DNA of 64,000 bases from Blastopirellula marina DSM 3645 (GCF_000153105.1 NZ_AANZ01000002.1:186001-250000), one strand, 5' to 3'; positions 45,164-54,851 are shown, counted from the first letter of the stretch. Program-made: numbers and translations. The notes: generated by a model not told the origin, from the sequence alone.

Positions 45164-46447
45164 TTAGCCCACGATCTCACTCACATCGATTAGATGCAGT
45201 TGACGGCTGCCGGTGTGGGGAGAGTCGATGACAACGGACCGACCATCGTTGCTACTGCGCGGATGCGTGTCGCAGCGCCATTCGCCTGTGTACTGCGGCG
45301 GCGAGTGGAAATGGCCGAGCCATACGCGACGGCCCGACGGCACGTGGTACAAGTACGGATTCTGCTCGCGCGTTTTTTTGCTCGGGTAGGTGTCATTGAG
45401 TATCCATTCGTTGTCGGTATTGGGCAGGTAAGTGTTGTGCCCGTTCACGGTCATCACGCCTTCGCCAACCACTTGCAGTTCTGGGGTTTGGTCCCGAAAG
45501 AGATAGAATGCAGCCGGCTTGTCTTCCGGTTGCGTCCAGGCGCAAATGTGGTTGTTGTCACGCCACACGAAATGGGACGTGTTGCCGGAGGGGTCCAGAA
45601 TGTACCGCTCGCTACCATCCATCCCCACGGTAAACATCCGTGTTGTGAAACGCCCTGTGGGCTCTGCATCAGGACCGTCTCCGGTGCTGTCTCGCCAGCG
45701 ATGCAAGACGATCAGACGCGAGCTATCGGGACTGACGAGCAAGTGATTGAAATAGTTCCACTTGTCGCGGAGCGATTTGCCCTGGTAATCGATACTCGCC
45801 GCATCGGCCAAAGAGAAAATGAGCTGGGATTCTCCCGTGTCCATATTCATTTTCCAGATGCCGGAGTCTTCCGGCGCACGCTGCTGAGCACAGGGGTCCT
45901 GCAAGCCAACGTACCCATAGCCTGGCCGCATCCGTTGGATCCGCGAAAAATCGGCTGTGATCGCCCATTTGCCGTCGCCGCTAAGCGCGTAAATCGGCCG
46001 CGGCAAGGTTCGCAGTTCGCGCGTGTGGATATCCAAAATCCGACAGACGTGTTGGTCCCCTTCGCGATCATTCCAGACAACTTCCGAAGCGGAATTCGGG
46101 CGCCACTGCAGCATGCAACCTTGCTGCCAGCCCCAAGCGCGGCTATCGCCTAGACGAGTCCACTTGTCATTCTGTTGCGTATCAATCATGCCGACACGAA
46201 TCACATCGTCCGCAGTGGGAGTACGGTGCTCAAACGCAACTTCGTTTGATAAGACATACCGATTTGTCGGATCAAACTCTTGCTTGTCGTAATAGCCAAA
46301 CCAATGATGCAGCGGCCCTTTTGTAATGGCCCGAACCGGCGGCAGCTTCTCTTTCGCTGGCGCAGCGATAGATCGACCGGCACAGGAAAGCGATGCGGCG
46401 GTTCCGATGAGTTGCAGTGCTCGGCGACGGGAAATAGAAATGCTCAT
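45164..46447 (-). CDS. Tat-exported beta-propeller protein
   Basis: The 427-residue protein begins with a Tat signal (SRRRALQLIGTAASLSCAGRS). The rest has repeated strands of WD/TolB-like blades: DPTNRYVLSNEVAFE, PNSASEVVWNDREGDQ, SPDSSRLIVLHRW, GNTSHFVWRDNNHIC and DGRSVVIDSPHTGSRQLHLID. The layout resembles oligogalacturonate-lyase-like or dipeptidyl-peptidase-like propellers, but no catalytic residues can be named. It is convergent with DUF1501 (66 bases apart). It stands alone. Confidence 0.8.
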   Translation of the reverse strand: MSISISRRRALQLIGTAASLSCAGRSIAAPAKEKLPPVRAITKGPLHHWFGYYDKQEFDPTNRYVLSNEVAFEHRTPTADDVIRVGMIDTQQNDKWTRLGDSRAWGWQQGCMLQWRPNSASEVVWNDREGDQHVCRILDIHTRELRTLPRPIYALSGDGKWAITADFSRIQRMRPGYGYVGLQDPCAQQRAPEDSGIWKMNMDTGESQLIFSLADAASIDYQGKSLRDKWNYFNHLLVSPDSSRLIVLHRWRDSTGDGPDAEPTGRFTTRMFTVGMDGSERYILDPSGNTSHFVWRDNNHICAWTQPEDKPAAFYLFRDQTPELQVVGEGVMTVNGHNTYLPNTDNEWILNDTYPSKKTREQNPYLYHVPSGRRVWLGHFHSPPQYTGEWRCDTHPRSSNDGRSVVIDSPHTGSRQLHLIDVSEIVG

Positions 46448-46805
46448 GCGACTCGCTTTTTCTCAGGGATCGGCAGGAATGGAGAGATAGACTTTCTCTC
46501 ACCAGAAAGGGCAGGAGGGCGGATGCGGCAGTTTGCCATACTAAACAAGATGCGAGCTACTTTGAATCCCGCCGCGGCAAAAGGCTGCGTCGCCCGCCCG
46601 ATTTTTCTTGCGGCCCCTATCAGTGTTGGTACACTGTTGACATACCGTCGTTCACGTTTCGTAGCGAGATCCTAATATCGCCGCAAAGGAGCGCGAAAAG
46701 CCCCTTCGCCCGCTTGTCGCAACAGGCCTGGTCGTTTTGCCCAGAATCGCTGCGACAAGGAATCTATTTCAACACTCCGCCTAAGAACATGCCAAGGGAA
46801 ATCCC
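46448..46805. other. Divergent intergenic region, 358 bp
   Basis: It lies between the beta-propeller gene (leftward) and the Dabb gene (rightward). TGTTGACATACC near 46633 gives a good -35-like TTGACA, and TAATAT lies near 46672, but the spacing (about 30) is wrong. No gene or repeat is supported. Confidence 0.4.
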
Positions 46806-47114
46806 GTGATTGAACATACCGTCACGTTTCGTCTGAAACCGAATTTGAAGCCGGAGGTCGCCAACGATTTTTTGCAGGTCGCCAGCGAACTGGCGAACAT
46901 CCAAGGGGTGCGAGAGTTCGCCATCCGCCGTCAGGTCAGCCCGAAATGCGCGCACGCATTCGGAATCACGATGAAGTTTGCGAGTCAAGCGGAATACGAT
47001 CACTATAGTTCCCACCCGCTGCACGAAGCGTTCGTGAAGAACTATTGGCTCACACATGTCGAGGATTTCCAAGAAGCCGATTTTCAACCGCTGGAAGCGA
47101 GAAACCGTACCTAA
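46806..47114 (+). CDS. Dabb (stress-responsive A/B barrel) domain protein
   Basis: The 102-residue protein is a single ferredoxin-like Dabb domain: IEHTVTFRLKPN, LQVASELANIQGVREFAIRRQVSPK, then YDHYSSHPLHEAFVKNYW, with the family HPxHxxF phrase. Such proteins form dimeric beta barrels, some binding small aromatic substrates; the role here is unknown. The start is GTG at 46806, with AAGGGA six bases upstream. It is 34 bases before the sugar isomerase gene and probably on the same message. Confidence 0.88.
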   Translation: MIEHTVTFRLKPNLKPEVANDFLQVASELANIQGVREFAIRRQVSPKCAHAFGITMKFASQAEYDHYSSHPLHEAFVKNYWLTHVEDFQEADFQPLEARNRT

Positions 47115-47148
47115 CGATTCCGCAAATCCAAACCGGAGATGAAACCGC

Positions 47149-47811
47149 ATGCAATCCGTGACTAGACGCAGATTTTTCCAGCAAAGTGCAGCGGCACTCG
47201 GCTGGCGCGTCGGGTATGCATCTTATTCATTTCGGAGCGTCAGCGTGTACGAAGCCTTAGAGAAGACCGCAGCGACGGGACTTCCCTACCTGGAGTTGTT
47301 CGCGTGGCAAAAACTGAGTCCCGACCATCCAGATGCGCAACCGACGGCCGGTCTTTCGGCAACGTTGCAGAAGGATTGGAAGAAGAAAGCTGCGGACCTG
47401 GGCGTCAAAATCATCGGCATCTACAGCAAATTGGAGAACCCAGACTCGGCGAAGGCGATGTTTGAATTCGCCGCAATGCAAAGCCGTTCCGAACGAATGG
47501 GATTTTGCTGCGACACGGGACATTGGCGCCGCTCTGGACTCGACCCGGTCGAAATGCTTCAGAAGATTGTGCCGCGGGTAAAGACGTTTCATCTGAAGGA
47601 CTTGGATCAATTCGGCGTCCCCCGTGCGAAAGACGTTGTTTGGGGCCAGGGAGCAGGACGGATCGCCTGGATTCTGGCGGAGATCGAGCGACTCGACATT
47701 CAGCGGCCCTATTTCAGCATCGAATGGGAACGCGATCCCAACGAATCGATTCAGACCCATGCCAAATCGGTCGCATTTCTCGAACAGATCGCCTGCACTT
47801 ATCGCATGTAG
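47149..47811 (+). CDS. Sugar phosphate isomerase/epimerase-like protein with internal deletion
   Basis: The family is a xylose-isomerase-type TIM barrel. A Tat-like start (TRRRFFQQSAAALG) precedes WRVGYASYSFRSVSVYEAL, LPYLELFAW and LGVKIIGIYSKLENPDSAKAMFEFAAMQ. Family members then have about 65 residues with the acidic/His metal site (including an HNHP-like phrase), but here the sequence jumps straight to SRSERMGFCCDTGHWRRSGLDPVEM. The rest (KTFHLKDLDQFG, WGQGAG) is intact. At 220 residues it is about 65-70 short of the usual length, with an in-frame join. It is therefore probably inactive or altered. It lies 34 bases after the Dabb gene. Confidence 0.82.
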   Translation: MQSVTRRRFFQQSAAALGWRVGYASYSFRSVSVYEALEKTAATGLPYLELFAWQKLSPDHPDAQPTAGLSATLQKDWKKKAADLGVKIIGIYSKLENPDSAKAMFEFAAMQSRSERMGFCCDTGHWRRSGLDPVEMLQKIVPRVKTFHLKDLDQFGVPRAKDVVWGQGAGRIAWILAEIERLDIQRPYFSIEWERDPNESIQTHAKSVAFLEQIACTYRM

Positions 47812-47875
47812 CGCCGAGCGCCCAACAGGTCATTGTTCTCGTTGACACCGAAGCTTTCACGATCAGGAGTCGCCG

Positions 47876-49240
47876 ATGATCCGACGCATATTTACGCCAG
47901 CCCAGAGCTGCCGATTCTTCCCCCCGTTCCTAGCTGCGCTGCTGACAGGCATTTTGTGCTTGCCTGCTTGGGGAGAGACGAATCCGGAAAACGCAAAGCG
48001 CGAAGATTCAACCTCCTGGCGCCAACAGGCAGTCCACAACGCTCGGATCATGTCGCGAGTAGAGTGGACGCCGGTTGCAGCAGGCATGCCGACCCGAGGC
48101 GGTTACTTTCAACCAGGCAAGCAGTACACCGGAGTTCCGTATTCCAGCGTGAAGTCGGTCGGACGGGACATCGGTTTTGATATCTATCTCAAGACCTTCT
48201 TGGCGGCCGTTCAGAATCCGCAAAGCGTGCTCTACACGGCGAACCTAAAAGGGAAGGTAAGCAATGCGGAGTGCTACTATGGCAAGGTCTGCTCGACCTA
48301 TACGAGCTACGCATTGCAATGCGGATTTCCCTATGTCAGCCGTCTGAACGGGCCGGAGTCGCGCAGCGGCGTCACCCTGGTCGAACCACAATCGGCGGCG
48401 GCGACGCAAGTGGGAGACTTCATCTACACTCCGCCGAAGTCGGTCGGCGGCGGGTCTCACATCGCGATCATTACCGAAGTCACCACGAACAGTTCTGACC
48501 AAGTCACGCATGTTCGCGTCGAGGAAAGCTGGCCGCAGACCACGAAAAACACCAATCGAAGCGCCGAGAAATTCAATACGCATCTCGCTTCCCGAAACAA
48601 CAAGCTGTACCGCATCACTGACTTGGACGCTTGGCACGGCGAGAACAGCGCCGCGTCTTTTCGCTTCCCCAATTTCGAAGCAGACTCGGCGTCTCCGCAG
48701 ATCAATCGCGTGTTGCTGTTGGATCTCGGCGATTGGGTTCCCTACGAGAAGGACCAAGTCGTCAAGTTCAACATCATGGACAGAGACGCCAAGGGAGTAA
48801 CCTCGCTCGTCATCCAGCGCGACAATAGGGTGATTGAGAAGATCGAGGATCCCGGCCTAGGCGTCCTAGAACGCACCTTCTCTACCTGCGGCGACTACAC
48901 CGCCTACTGCGAACTGAAAGATGGCTCGCAAAGTCAAGCTTGCGAGTTTTCGGTGTGCGATCTCGATTTTAAATTGCCTGACGAAGAGATTCTCGTTGGC
49001 AAGCCTTTCGAACTTCATTTTTCCTCCACCAACTTAGAGATCGCCGCCATCCATTTTTGGAGCAACCAAAACATGTCCGGCAGACACTATGTGTTCGTGA
49101 CGGCAGAAGATCGAAAAAATGGCAAAGTGGTTATTCCGGCAGAAGCAATTCAGGACCGGGGAGACACTCAAGTTTGGTTGATCGGCGAAAATAAATATGG
49201 CCGGCTTAAGAAGCGTCGAAATGTTGACGTCCAGAAATGA
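47876..49240 (+). CDS. Secreted NlpC/P60 (CHAP)-like cysteine hydrolase
   Basis: The 454-residue protein has a Sec signal peptide (about 10-34). Residues about 85-215 have a papain-like layout: GVPYSSVKSVG, the nucleophile phrase YGKVCSTYTSYALQCG (Cys139), GDFIYTPPKSVGGGSHIAIITEV (His195). NlpC/P60 enzymes cut cell-wall peptides; planctomycetes have thin or no peptidoglycan of the usual kind, so the target is open. The C-terminal 200 residues carry two sandwich-like stretches (VTSLVIQRDNRVIEKIED, IEIAAIHFW-type). A weak link to the Dabb/isomerase genes upstream is suggested only by spacing (64 bases). Confidence 0.65.
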   Translation: MIRRIFTPAQSCRFFPPFLAALLTGILCLPAWGETNPENAKREDSTSWRQQAVHNARIMSRVEWTPVAAGMPTRGGYFQPGKQYTGVPYSSVKSVGRDIGFDIYLKTFLAAVQNPQSVLYTANLKGKVSNAECYYGKVCSTYTSYALQCGFPYVSRLNGPESRSGVTLVEPQSAAATQVGDFIYTPPKSVGGGSHIAIITEVTTNSSDQVTHVRVEESWPQTTKNTNRSAEKFNTHLASRNNKLYRITDLDAWHGENSAASFRFPNFEADSASPQINRVLLLDLGDWVPYEKDQVVKFNIMDRDAKGVTSLVIQRDNRVIEKIEDPGLGVLERTFSTCGDYTAYCELKDGSQSQACEFSVCDLDFKLPDEEILVGKPFELHFSSTNLEIAAIHFWSNQNMSGRHYVFVTAEDRKNGKVVIPAEAIQDRGDTQVWLIGENKYGRLKKRRNVDVQK

Positions 49241-49381
49241 TCGACGGCTTGTGACATCAGCGACGATTCAACGTCGAAATGAATCGGTGCGCCAGGAATT
49301 GACGGAGGTTAACGGAGAGAACAAACTAAGCCGAGAAACCGCATTCGGTTTCTTACCGCTATCTAGAAATGGGAATTCCAC

Positions 49382-51082
49382 ATGATCCAATCCCTGGCCC
49401 CTTCCACGCGAACTTCGGGAAGGTCCAGCGACCGACCAACGTTCCCACGTCCGATGCGACGCAAAATAGCGCTGCTCATGCTGGCGACGTGGGCGGCCAG
49501 CTTCGCCCCGTTGTTTGGCGCCGACCCCAGCGATCGTCCCAATATCATCTTGATCATGGTAGACGACATGGGATTTTCGGATCTCGGCTATCACGGCGGC
49601 GAGATCGCGACCCCCAACATCGACGCGCTGGCCCATAGCGGCGTGCGGTTCTCGCAGTTTTATAACAACGGTCGTTGTTGCCCGACTCGGGCGACCTTGA
49701 TGACCGGGCTCTATCCGCATCAGACCGGCATCGGCCACATGACCGAATCGCCAGGCGAGGCGAACTACGGCTCCGGCAAACCGCCCACCTATCAAGGTTA
49801 TCTCAACCGCAATTGCGTCACGATCGCCGAAGCGCTGCAACAGCAGGGCTACGCAACGCTGATGTCCGGCAAATGGCACTTGGGCGAAAATGACAAAAGT
49901 CGCTGGCCGCTGCAGCGCGGGTTCGAGAAATACTTCGGCTGCCTTTCCGGGGCGACTCTCTACTTTTTTCCTGACGGCGATCGGAAGATGACGCTCGGCA
50001 ACCAACAGATCGCCGAACCGGAAAGCACGACCGACCAACCGTTTTATACGACCGACGCATTCACCGACTACGCGATTCGCTTCTTGAAAGAAGAGCAGGC
50101 CGGGCAACAGCGTCCCATGTTCCTTTATCTGGCGTACACCGCGCCGCACTGGCCGCTGCAAGCGTTTGAGGAAGACATCGCCAAGTATCGCGGCAAGTAC
50201 AAAATAGGCTGGGACAAGCTGCGCGAGCAGCGTTTGGAGCGGCAGAAAAATCTGGGACTGATCGCCGCCGATCGCCAGCTTTCGCCGCGCACGCCCAAGA
50301 TTCCGGCGTGGGACGAGTTGGACGCCGCCCAACAAGATGAAATGGATCTGAAGATGGCGGTTTACGCCGCAATGATCGATCGCGTTGATCAAAACATCGG
50401 ACGACTGATGAAGCACCTCAAAGAATCGGGGATCGAAGACGACACGCTAATCCTCTTCCTCTCTGACAACGGCGGTTGCCAAGAAGGAGGCGTGCTAGGA
50501 GGCGCCCACTTCCTCGATCCCGAACAGCGGAATCGGCAATACTTCCACGGCTACGGCGAAGCTTGGGCCAACGCCAGTAATACGCCGTTTCGACTCTACA
50601 AACACTTCAACCACGAAGGGGGAACGGCGACTCCCTTTTTTATGCGTTGGCCCGGCAAGATCGCCGCTCGCGACGCTTGGTGCGCCGAGCCTGCCCAGTT
50701 AATCGATGTGATGCCCACCATCCTGGATGTCGCCGGAGCGACCTATCCGGCGAAGTACGCAGAAAACGCGATCCCGCCGCTCGACGGCGTTTCGCTCCGC
50801 CCGACCATGCAGGGAGAGCCGCTCGATCGGCAGCAGCCGATCTGTATCGAGCATGAAAACAATGCGTCGATCCGCGCCGGTGATTGGAAATTGGTCGGCC
50901 GCGGCGTCGCTGCGCCGCGCGGCGTGCAACCGGCCAAGTGGGAGCTGTACAACATCGCCGACGATCGGACCGAGACGCAGAATCTGGCGGTCGAACATCC
51001 CGAGAAGGTGCGCGAACTTTCGCAGCAGTGGAACGCCTGGGCGAAACGCGTCGGCGTTTATCCGAAACGGCAAGCGCCCTAG
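49382..51082 (+). CDS. Secreted sulfatase (arylsulfatase type)
   Basis: The formylglycine motif is CCPTRATLMTG (Cys99 modified); Asp61/Asp62 (MVDDMG) and FLSDNGG are metal and active-site residues. GKWHLG is present. The signal peptide starts at MRRKIALLMLATWAAS (ATG at 49454); the 24 codons between 49382 and there are Ser/Thr/Pro-rich and would be odd before a signal peptide, so 49454 is a good alternative start. Length without them (542) is normal. It shares fold and layout with the sulfatase at 33295 but lacks the lectin-like tail. It is convergent with the EF-hand protein; the stops overlap in CTAG. Confidence 0.93.
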   Translation: MIQSLAPSTRTSGRSSDRPTFPRPMRRKIALLMLATWAASFAPLFGADPSDRPNIILIMVDDMGFSDLGYHGGEIATPNIDALAHSGVRFSQFYNNGRCCPTRATLMTGLYPHQTGIGHMTESPGEANYGSGKPPTYQGYLNRNCVTIAEALQQQGYATLMSGKWHLGENDKSRWPLQRGFEKYFGCLSGATLYFFPDGDRKMTLGNQQIAEPESTTDQPFYTTDAFTDYAIRFLKEEQAGQQRPMFLYLAYTAPHWPLQAFEEDIAKYRGKYKIGWDKLREQRLERQKNLGLIAADRQLSPRTPKIPAWDELDAAQQDEMDLKMAVYAAMIDRVDQNIGRLMKHLKESGIEDDTLILFLSDNGGCQEGGVLGGAHFLDPEQRNRQYFHGYGEAWANASNTPFRLYKHFNHEGGTATPFFMRWPGKIAARDAWCAEPAQLIDVMPTILDVAGATYPAKYAENAIPPLDGVSLRPTMQGEPLDRQQPICIEHENNASIRAGDWKLVGRGVAAPRGVQPAKWELYNIADDRTETQNLAVEHPEKVRELSQQWNAWAKRVGVYPKRQAP

Positions 51083-52320
51083 TTAAACCAGATGGCGAAG
51101 TTATAGAACTCGCCGCCATAGGTTTCGTTCAAGCGGTTCCAGAACCTCGCTTCGGTCGTCGGGCCCTTCTCCAAAAACGGCGTCGCGTTGCTGCCGTGAA
51201 TCCACATCACCAGATCAAACTCGCGCGGCTCGAAGAAGACCTTTTTGACGTTGATCGCGCGGCCATCCGTGATCCGCGGATGAGAGACGAGCTTTTCTCC
51301 CTGCAGGATCGCTTCGAACTCGTCCAGAAATCGCCGCCAACCTTTCAGCATCTTCGGCGTCATCTTCATGGTCGAAACGGCCGAATCCTGTTTCGTCCCT
51401 GGGATCCATTCCCGATCATTATCTTCTTCCGTTTGGATCGCATCCCACGTGCGGCGACTCAGCGCGATCACCTGCAAGAAGTGGGCGTGGGCCGCCTGCA
51501 TGCGGTCCGCGTCCTTCACCCGAAAATTGATCAGATGGATGAAGGCGATCACATCCACAACGTCGACATCGCCGCCGAGCCCAAACAGGTGTTTCGCATC
51601 GGCGAGATAAGCGTGCGGCGAATCGATCTTTTCAAAAAAGAGATAGCCGACCCGCCGGTGCATTTCTTCCATGTCGTACGCCAGATAGGTTTCGGCGATC
51701 CCGCATAACAGATGGCAATAGCCACGCAACCAAAGACAATCGGCGTAGTCGAACGCGACGACGATCGGTTCGGACTTCGCCTCTTTCGCGGCGGGAGTTT
51801 GCGCCAACCGCAACTGAGCCGCGACTGCGCCCAACGTTTCCTGCTCTGTCGTTTCGCCGTCGCCGTTCAAGTCCAACTGAATTTGAAACAACGGGAGCGG
51901 CAGTTTCACTGCAGGATCGCTCACCTTCGCCAACGTCTGCTCGGCCTGTTTCAAATCGTCGATAAAACGCTGCAAGATGTTGCGAACATCCTGATAACTG
52001 GTCGCTTGGGGATCGGGATTCTCAGCGCTGACAATTCGCAAAAAGGGAAGTTGCTCGCGATGATCGCGTACGCCGCAGTCATAAAAGGACTGCGACATGT
52101 TCTCGACCGCACTCACAAACTGCACGACTCCCCAGCCAAAGCGCTCGCGATCATCGACCTGATTTTTTTCGATATATTTTTTGAGCGCCGCTTTCTCGGT
52201 CGAAAGTTGTCCCCCGGTTAAGATCTTTTCGGCGCTCGGAGCTGCGGCGACAGACGCTCGCGCAGCGAACAACGGCAGCAGACATGTGGCCAACAGCAGC
52301 GCATTTTGGTATCGGAGCAT
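51079..52320 (-). CDS. Secreted protein with one EF-hand-like loop
   Basis: The 413-residue protein has a Sec signal peptide (1-27, ending SVAAA). It is mostly helical (LKQAEQTLAKVSD, ARFWNRLNETYGG). One Ca-binding-like loop is DLNGDGETTEQE at about 175-186. Other visible phrases are FDYADCLWLRGYCHLLCGIAETY and GLGGDVDVVDVIAFIHLINF. No enzyme family is recognised; such secreted proteins recur in planctomycetes. It is convergent with the sulfatase, with stop codons overlapping by four bases. Confidence 0.7.
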   Translation of the reverse strand: MLRYQNALLLATCLLPLFAARASVAAAPSAEKILTGGQLSTEKAALKKYIEKNQVDDRERFGWGVVQFVSAVENMSQSFYDCGVRDHREQLPFLRIVSAENPDPQATSYQDVRNILQRFIDDLKQAEQTLAKVSDPAVKLPLPLFQIQLDLNGDGETTEQETLGAVAAQLRLAQTPAAKEAKSEPIVVAFDYADCLWLRGYCHLLCGIAETYLAYDMEEMHRRVGYLFFEKIDSPHAYLADAKHLFGLGGDVDVVDVIAFIHLINFRVKDADRMQAAHAHFLQVIALSRRTWDAIQTEEDNDREWIPGTKQDSAVSTMKMTPKMLKGWRRFLDEFEAILQGEKLVSHPRITDGRAINVKKVFFEPREFDLVMWIHGSNATPFLEKGPTTEARFWNRLNETYGGEFYNFAIWFN

Positions 52321-52503
52321 CGCATTCTCTCAGAAAGAGGGTTCAGATAAGCAACTTACTCGGCGGCCGACCACCTTGTTTCTATGACGCGTCAATCCGG
52401 AGTCAACGAGACAAAAAAATGGGAAAGTAGTCGCCGCGGTTGTTCACTAGACGGATAATGTTTTGCCTGCGACTGATTTTCTCGCGCCGCAACAGGAAAC
52501 TAC

Positions 52504-53442
52504 ATGACGATCGATTCTACGGAGATTCGCGAACATCTGGTAAAGCACGTCGATTGTCTCGCCGGGCTGATCGGCGTTCGCACGCTGCATCACCCGGCGG
52601 CGATCGAAGCGACGATCGGCTATATCACGCAACAATGGACGGCCAGCGGATACGAAGTGCGACAGCAGTCGTACGACGCGCTCGAAGGTCAAGCGACCAA
52701 CCTGATCGTCGAAACCCGCGGCTCGAAACGCCCCGAGCAAATCATCCTCCTCGGCGCTCACTACGACTCGACTCCTTCCACTCCCGGCGCCGATGACAAC
52801 GCATCGGCCGTCGCGGTCATGCTAGAAGTCGCGCGGCTGTTGCAAGGGCACGTCGGCCAACGAACGTTGCGCTGCGTCGCGTTCGCTTGTGAAGAGGCGC
52901 CTTATTTCAACCTGGGCGCGATGGGCAGCCAGCATCATGCGCGGGAAGCGCGAAAGCAAGACGAGCAGATCGTCGGCATGCTTTGTCTCGAGATGGTCGG
53001 CTACTTTCGGGACGATCCCCACTCGCAGCAGATCCCCGAGACGATCCCCAAAATCTTTCATCCCCTCTTTCCCACCACCGGCAACTTCCTCGCGGCGGTC
53101 GGCAACCTTCGCTCGTGGAGCTTGAACTGGATCTTCCGTCGCGGTTTCAAACAAGGCTCGCAACTCCCGCTCTGGTCGCTCAACCTGCCCGAGCGCGTCC
53201 ACGAAATCCGCCGCAGCGACAATAGCTCGTTCTGGGATCAAAACTACCCAGCATTGATGCTGACCGACACCAGCTTTTTGCGAAATCCGCACTACCACCA
53301 GCCGACCGACACGCCGGATACGCTCGACTATGACCGCATGACCGAGGTGACCCTCGGAGTCGCCGCCGCCGTCAAACGGCTGCTGAAACGGCGAAACGCA
53401 TCAACCATTATCGATGCAAATCCTCCGGGCATCTCGATTTAA
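52504..53442 (+). CDS. M28-family zinc aminopeptidase-like protein
   Basis: The 312-residue protein has the M28 metal-binding set: GAHYDS (His, Asp), GADDNASAVAVMLE, FACEEAPYFNLG with the catalytic Glu pair, a later MLCLEMVGYF and the C-terminal His in HQPTDTPDTLDYDRM. M28 enzymes remove N-terminal residues from peptides with two zinc ions. No signal peptide is seen, so it may be cytoplasmic. It starts 184 bases from the divergent EF-hand gene. GGAAAC just upstream of the ATG is only a weak ribosome site. Confidence 0.9.
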   Translation: MTIDSTEIREHLVKHVDCLAGLIGVRTLHHPAAIEATIGYITQQWTASGYEVRQQSYDALEGQATNLIVETRGSKRPEQIILLGAHYDSTPSTPGADDNASAVAVMLEVARLLQGHVGQRTLRCVAFACEEAPYFNLGAMGSQHHAREARKQDEQIVGMLCLEMVGYFRDDPHSQQIPETIPKIFHPLFPTTGNFLAAVGNLRSWSLNWIFRRGFKQGSQLPLWSLNLPERVHEIRRSDNSSFWDQNYPALMLTDTSFLRNPHYHQPTDTPDTLDYDRMTEVTLGVAAAVKRLLKRRNASTIIDANPPGISI

Positions 53443-53568
53443 GGCGATAACCTCCTGCTTATTTTCGCGTAGTAATCCACGATTGCGCCTAGCGAAGTTT
53501 TCCTCATTTCGCATTGAATTCCCCCTACACTGGGTCTAGACTCGGGAAGTCTTATAGAGGGGCATGAG

Positions 53569-54762
53569 GTGACTACAAAGCAGTATTTTTCGTGTCCAAA
53601 ATGCCAGCGTCCTTGTCGCTGGGATCCGAAACTCGCCGGGCAGCGCGTCCTATGTCGCCGCTGCCGAGAGAAAATCCGCGTCCCTAGTCAACTGACCGCT
53701 GATGTCGAGGTTCATCCTCCCACGCAAATCGCCGCGAAATGGGCCTGGAACGACGACGAGGATTCCGCCGATCTCGATGTGAACGGCGACACCGGAACGT
53801 ATCAGTTTTTGGATACGTCGCAAACGCCGGCGGCTCCCTCTCCGCCTACTCCTCCTGCGCTAGAATCGCCCTCGGCAAACCAGGCTGCAACTCCGTTCCC
53901 CATGCCCTCGACCCCTTATCCGCCGATCGGTCCCCCGGCGTATCCCATGCCGGGCAACGGCTATCCGGCGCCCCCGCATTACATGCCCGGTCCAGCACCG
54001 CTCGCTCCGCCGCAGCCCGGCTATTATCCGCCGTCATACGCTCCGCCTCAGTACGGACCGCCAAGCTATCCCCCTAATTATCAACCGCCCCCCGGCGGCT
54101 ACGCGCCTCCGCCGCCCCCTTATTCGTACGCCGCAAACGCGCCGACATCTCCCCCTCACTATCCACCGTTGGCGCAGTCGGTTCCGCTGGCGCAAACGGC
54201 GCCCGCTTCGCGTCCGCGGCGCAGGGCAACGCTCCGCAATGCAAAAAACAAAGGGAGCAACGCGTCGACCGTGGCGATGGTCGTCGTGATGGGATTGCTG
54301 GGTGCGGCGGGCGCACTAGCGCTGGCCTACAACGTCATCATCCCATTTCGACAAGAGCAGGCCCGCTTGAAGGCGCTAGAAGCTTCTCTCCAAGCGCCCG
54401 ACTTTGACTTCAATGCGGTCCAACCAACCGTCTCCAAAACAGCGCCGACCGAACGCTCCTTGCCGGCCTTCCCCAACCTAACGGCTCGCTATCCCGCCGC
54501 TTGGCCCGAATTGTTCAAGCGCCAAACCGCCGCGATGGAAAATGGCTTGACCGACACGATTCGCAAATCCATCCTCGGCCTCCCCGCCCACATCGCCGAG
54601 TCCAAAAGAGTGCAAGGCCGCTGGTCCAAAGGCCCGGTCGCCGCCAGCTGGACGATCAACGGCTACAAAGTCGACATGACGCTGCTAGGCCCTGACAAGA
54701 AGCTGGGAACCAGTGACGACTACAAGCTCCGCTTTGTGGTTGCTGCGGGGAAGACGAAGTAG
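53569..54762 (+). CDS. Zinc-ribbon, Pro-rich membrane protein of unknown function
   Basis: The 397-residue protein starts with a zinc ribbon (CPKCQRPC then CRRC, with two CxxC pairs in residues 8-30). Residues about 95-215 are low-complexity and rich in Pro, Tyr and Ala, with repeated PPxY-like phrases. A single membrane segment lies at about 245-270 (STVAMVVVMGLLGAAGALALAYNV) and the last 130 residues are a globular domain (GRWSKGPVAASWTINGYKVDMTLLGPDKKLG). This zinc-ribbon/Pro-rich/TM layout is common in planctomycetes. The start is GTG at 53569 with GAGGGG just upstream. Confidence 0.8.
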   Translation: MTTKQYFSCPKCQRPCRWDPKLAGQRVLCRRCREKIRVPSQLTADVEVHPPTQIAAKWAWNDDEDSADLDVNGDTGTYQFLDTSQTPAAPSPPTPPALESPSANQAATPFPMPSTPYPPIGPPAYPMPGNGYPAPPHYMPGPAPLAPPQPGYYPPSYAPPQYGPPSYPPNYQPPPGGYAPPPPPYSYAANAPTSPPHYPPLAQSVPLAQTAPASRPRRRATLRNAKNKGSNASTVAMVVVMGLLGAAGALALAYNVIIPFRQEQARLKALEASLQAPDFDFNAVQPTVSKTAPTERSLPAFPNLTARYPAAWPELFKRQTAAMENGLTDTIRKSILGLPAHIAESKRVQGRWSKGPVAASWTINGYKVDMTLLGPDKKLGTSDDYKLRFVVAAGKTK

Positions 54763-54851
54763 GCGGCAGCGTTCCCTAGCAGGCGCCGTCGCTCTCAACC
54801 ACCAATGTTCCGCCGGCGCATGATCCATCCCCACGCAAGATCGGCCCCGGC

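Noticed and set aside
46633-46680. Sigma-70 promoter with TTGACA before the Dabb gene
   Set aside because: The nearest -10-like TAATAT is about 30 bases away, far from the needed 16-18.
49268-50416. 382-codon frame antisense to the second sulfatase
   Set aside because: Same reason: shadow of a clear gene.
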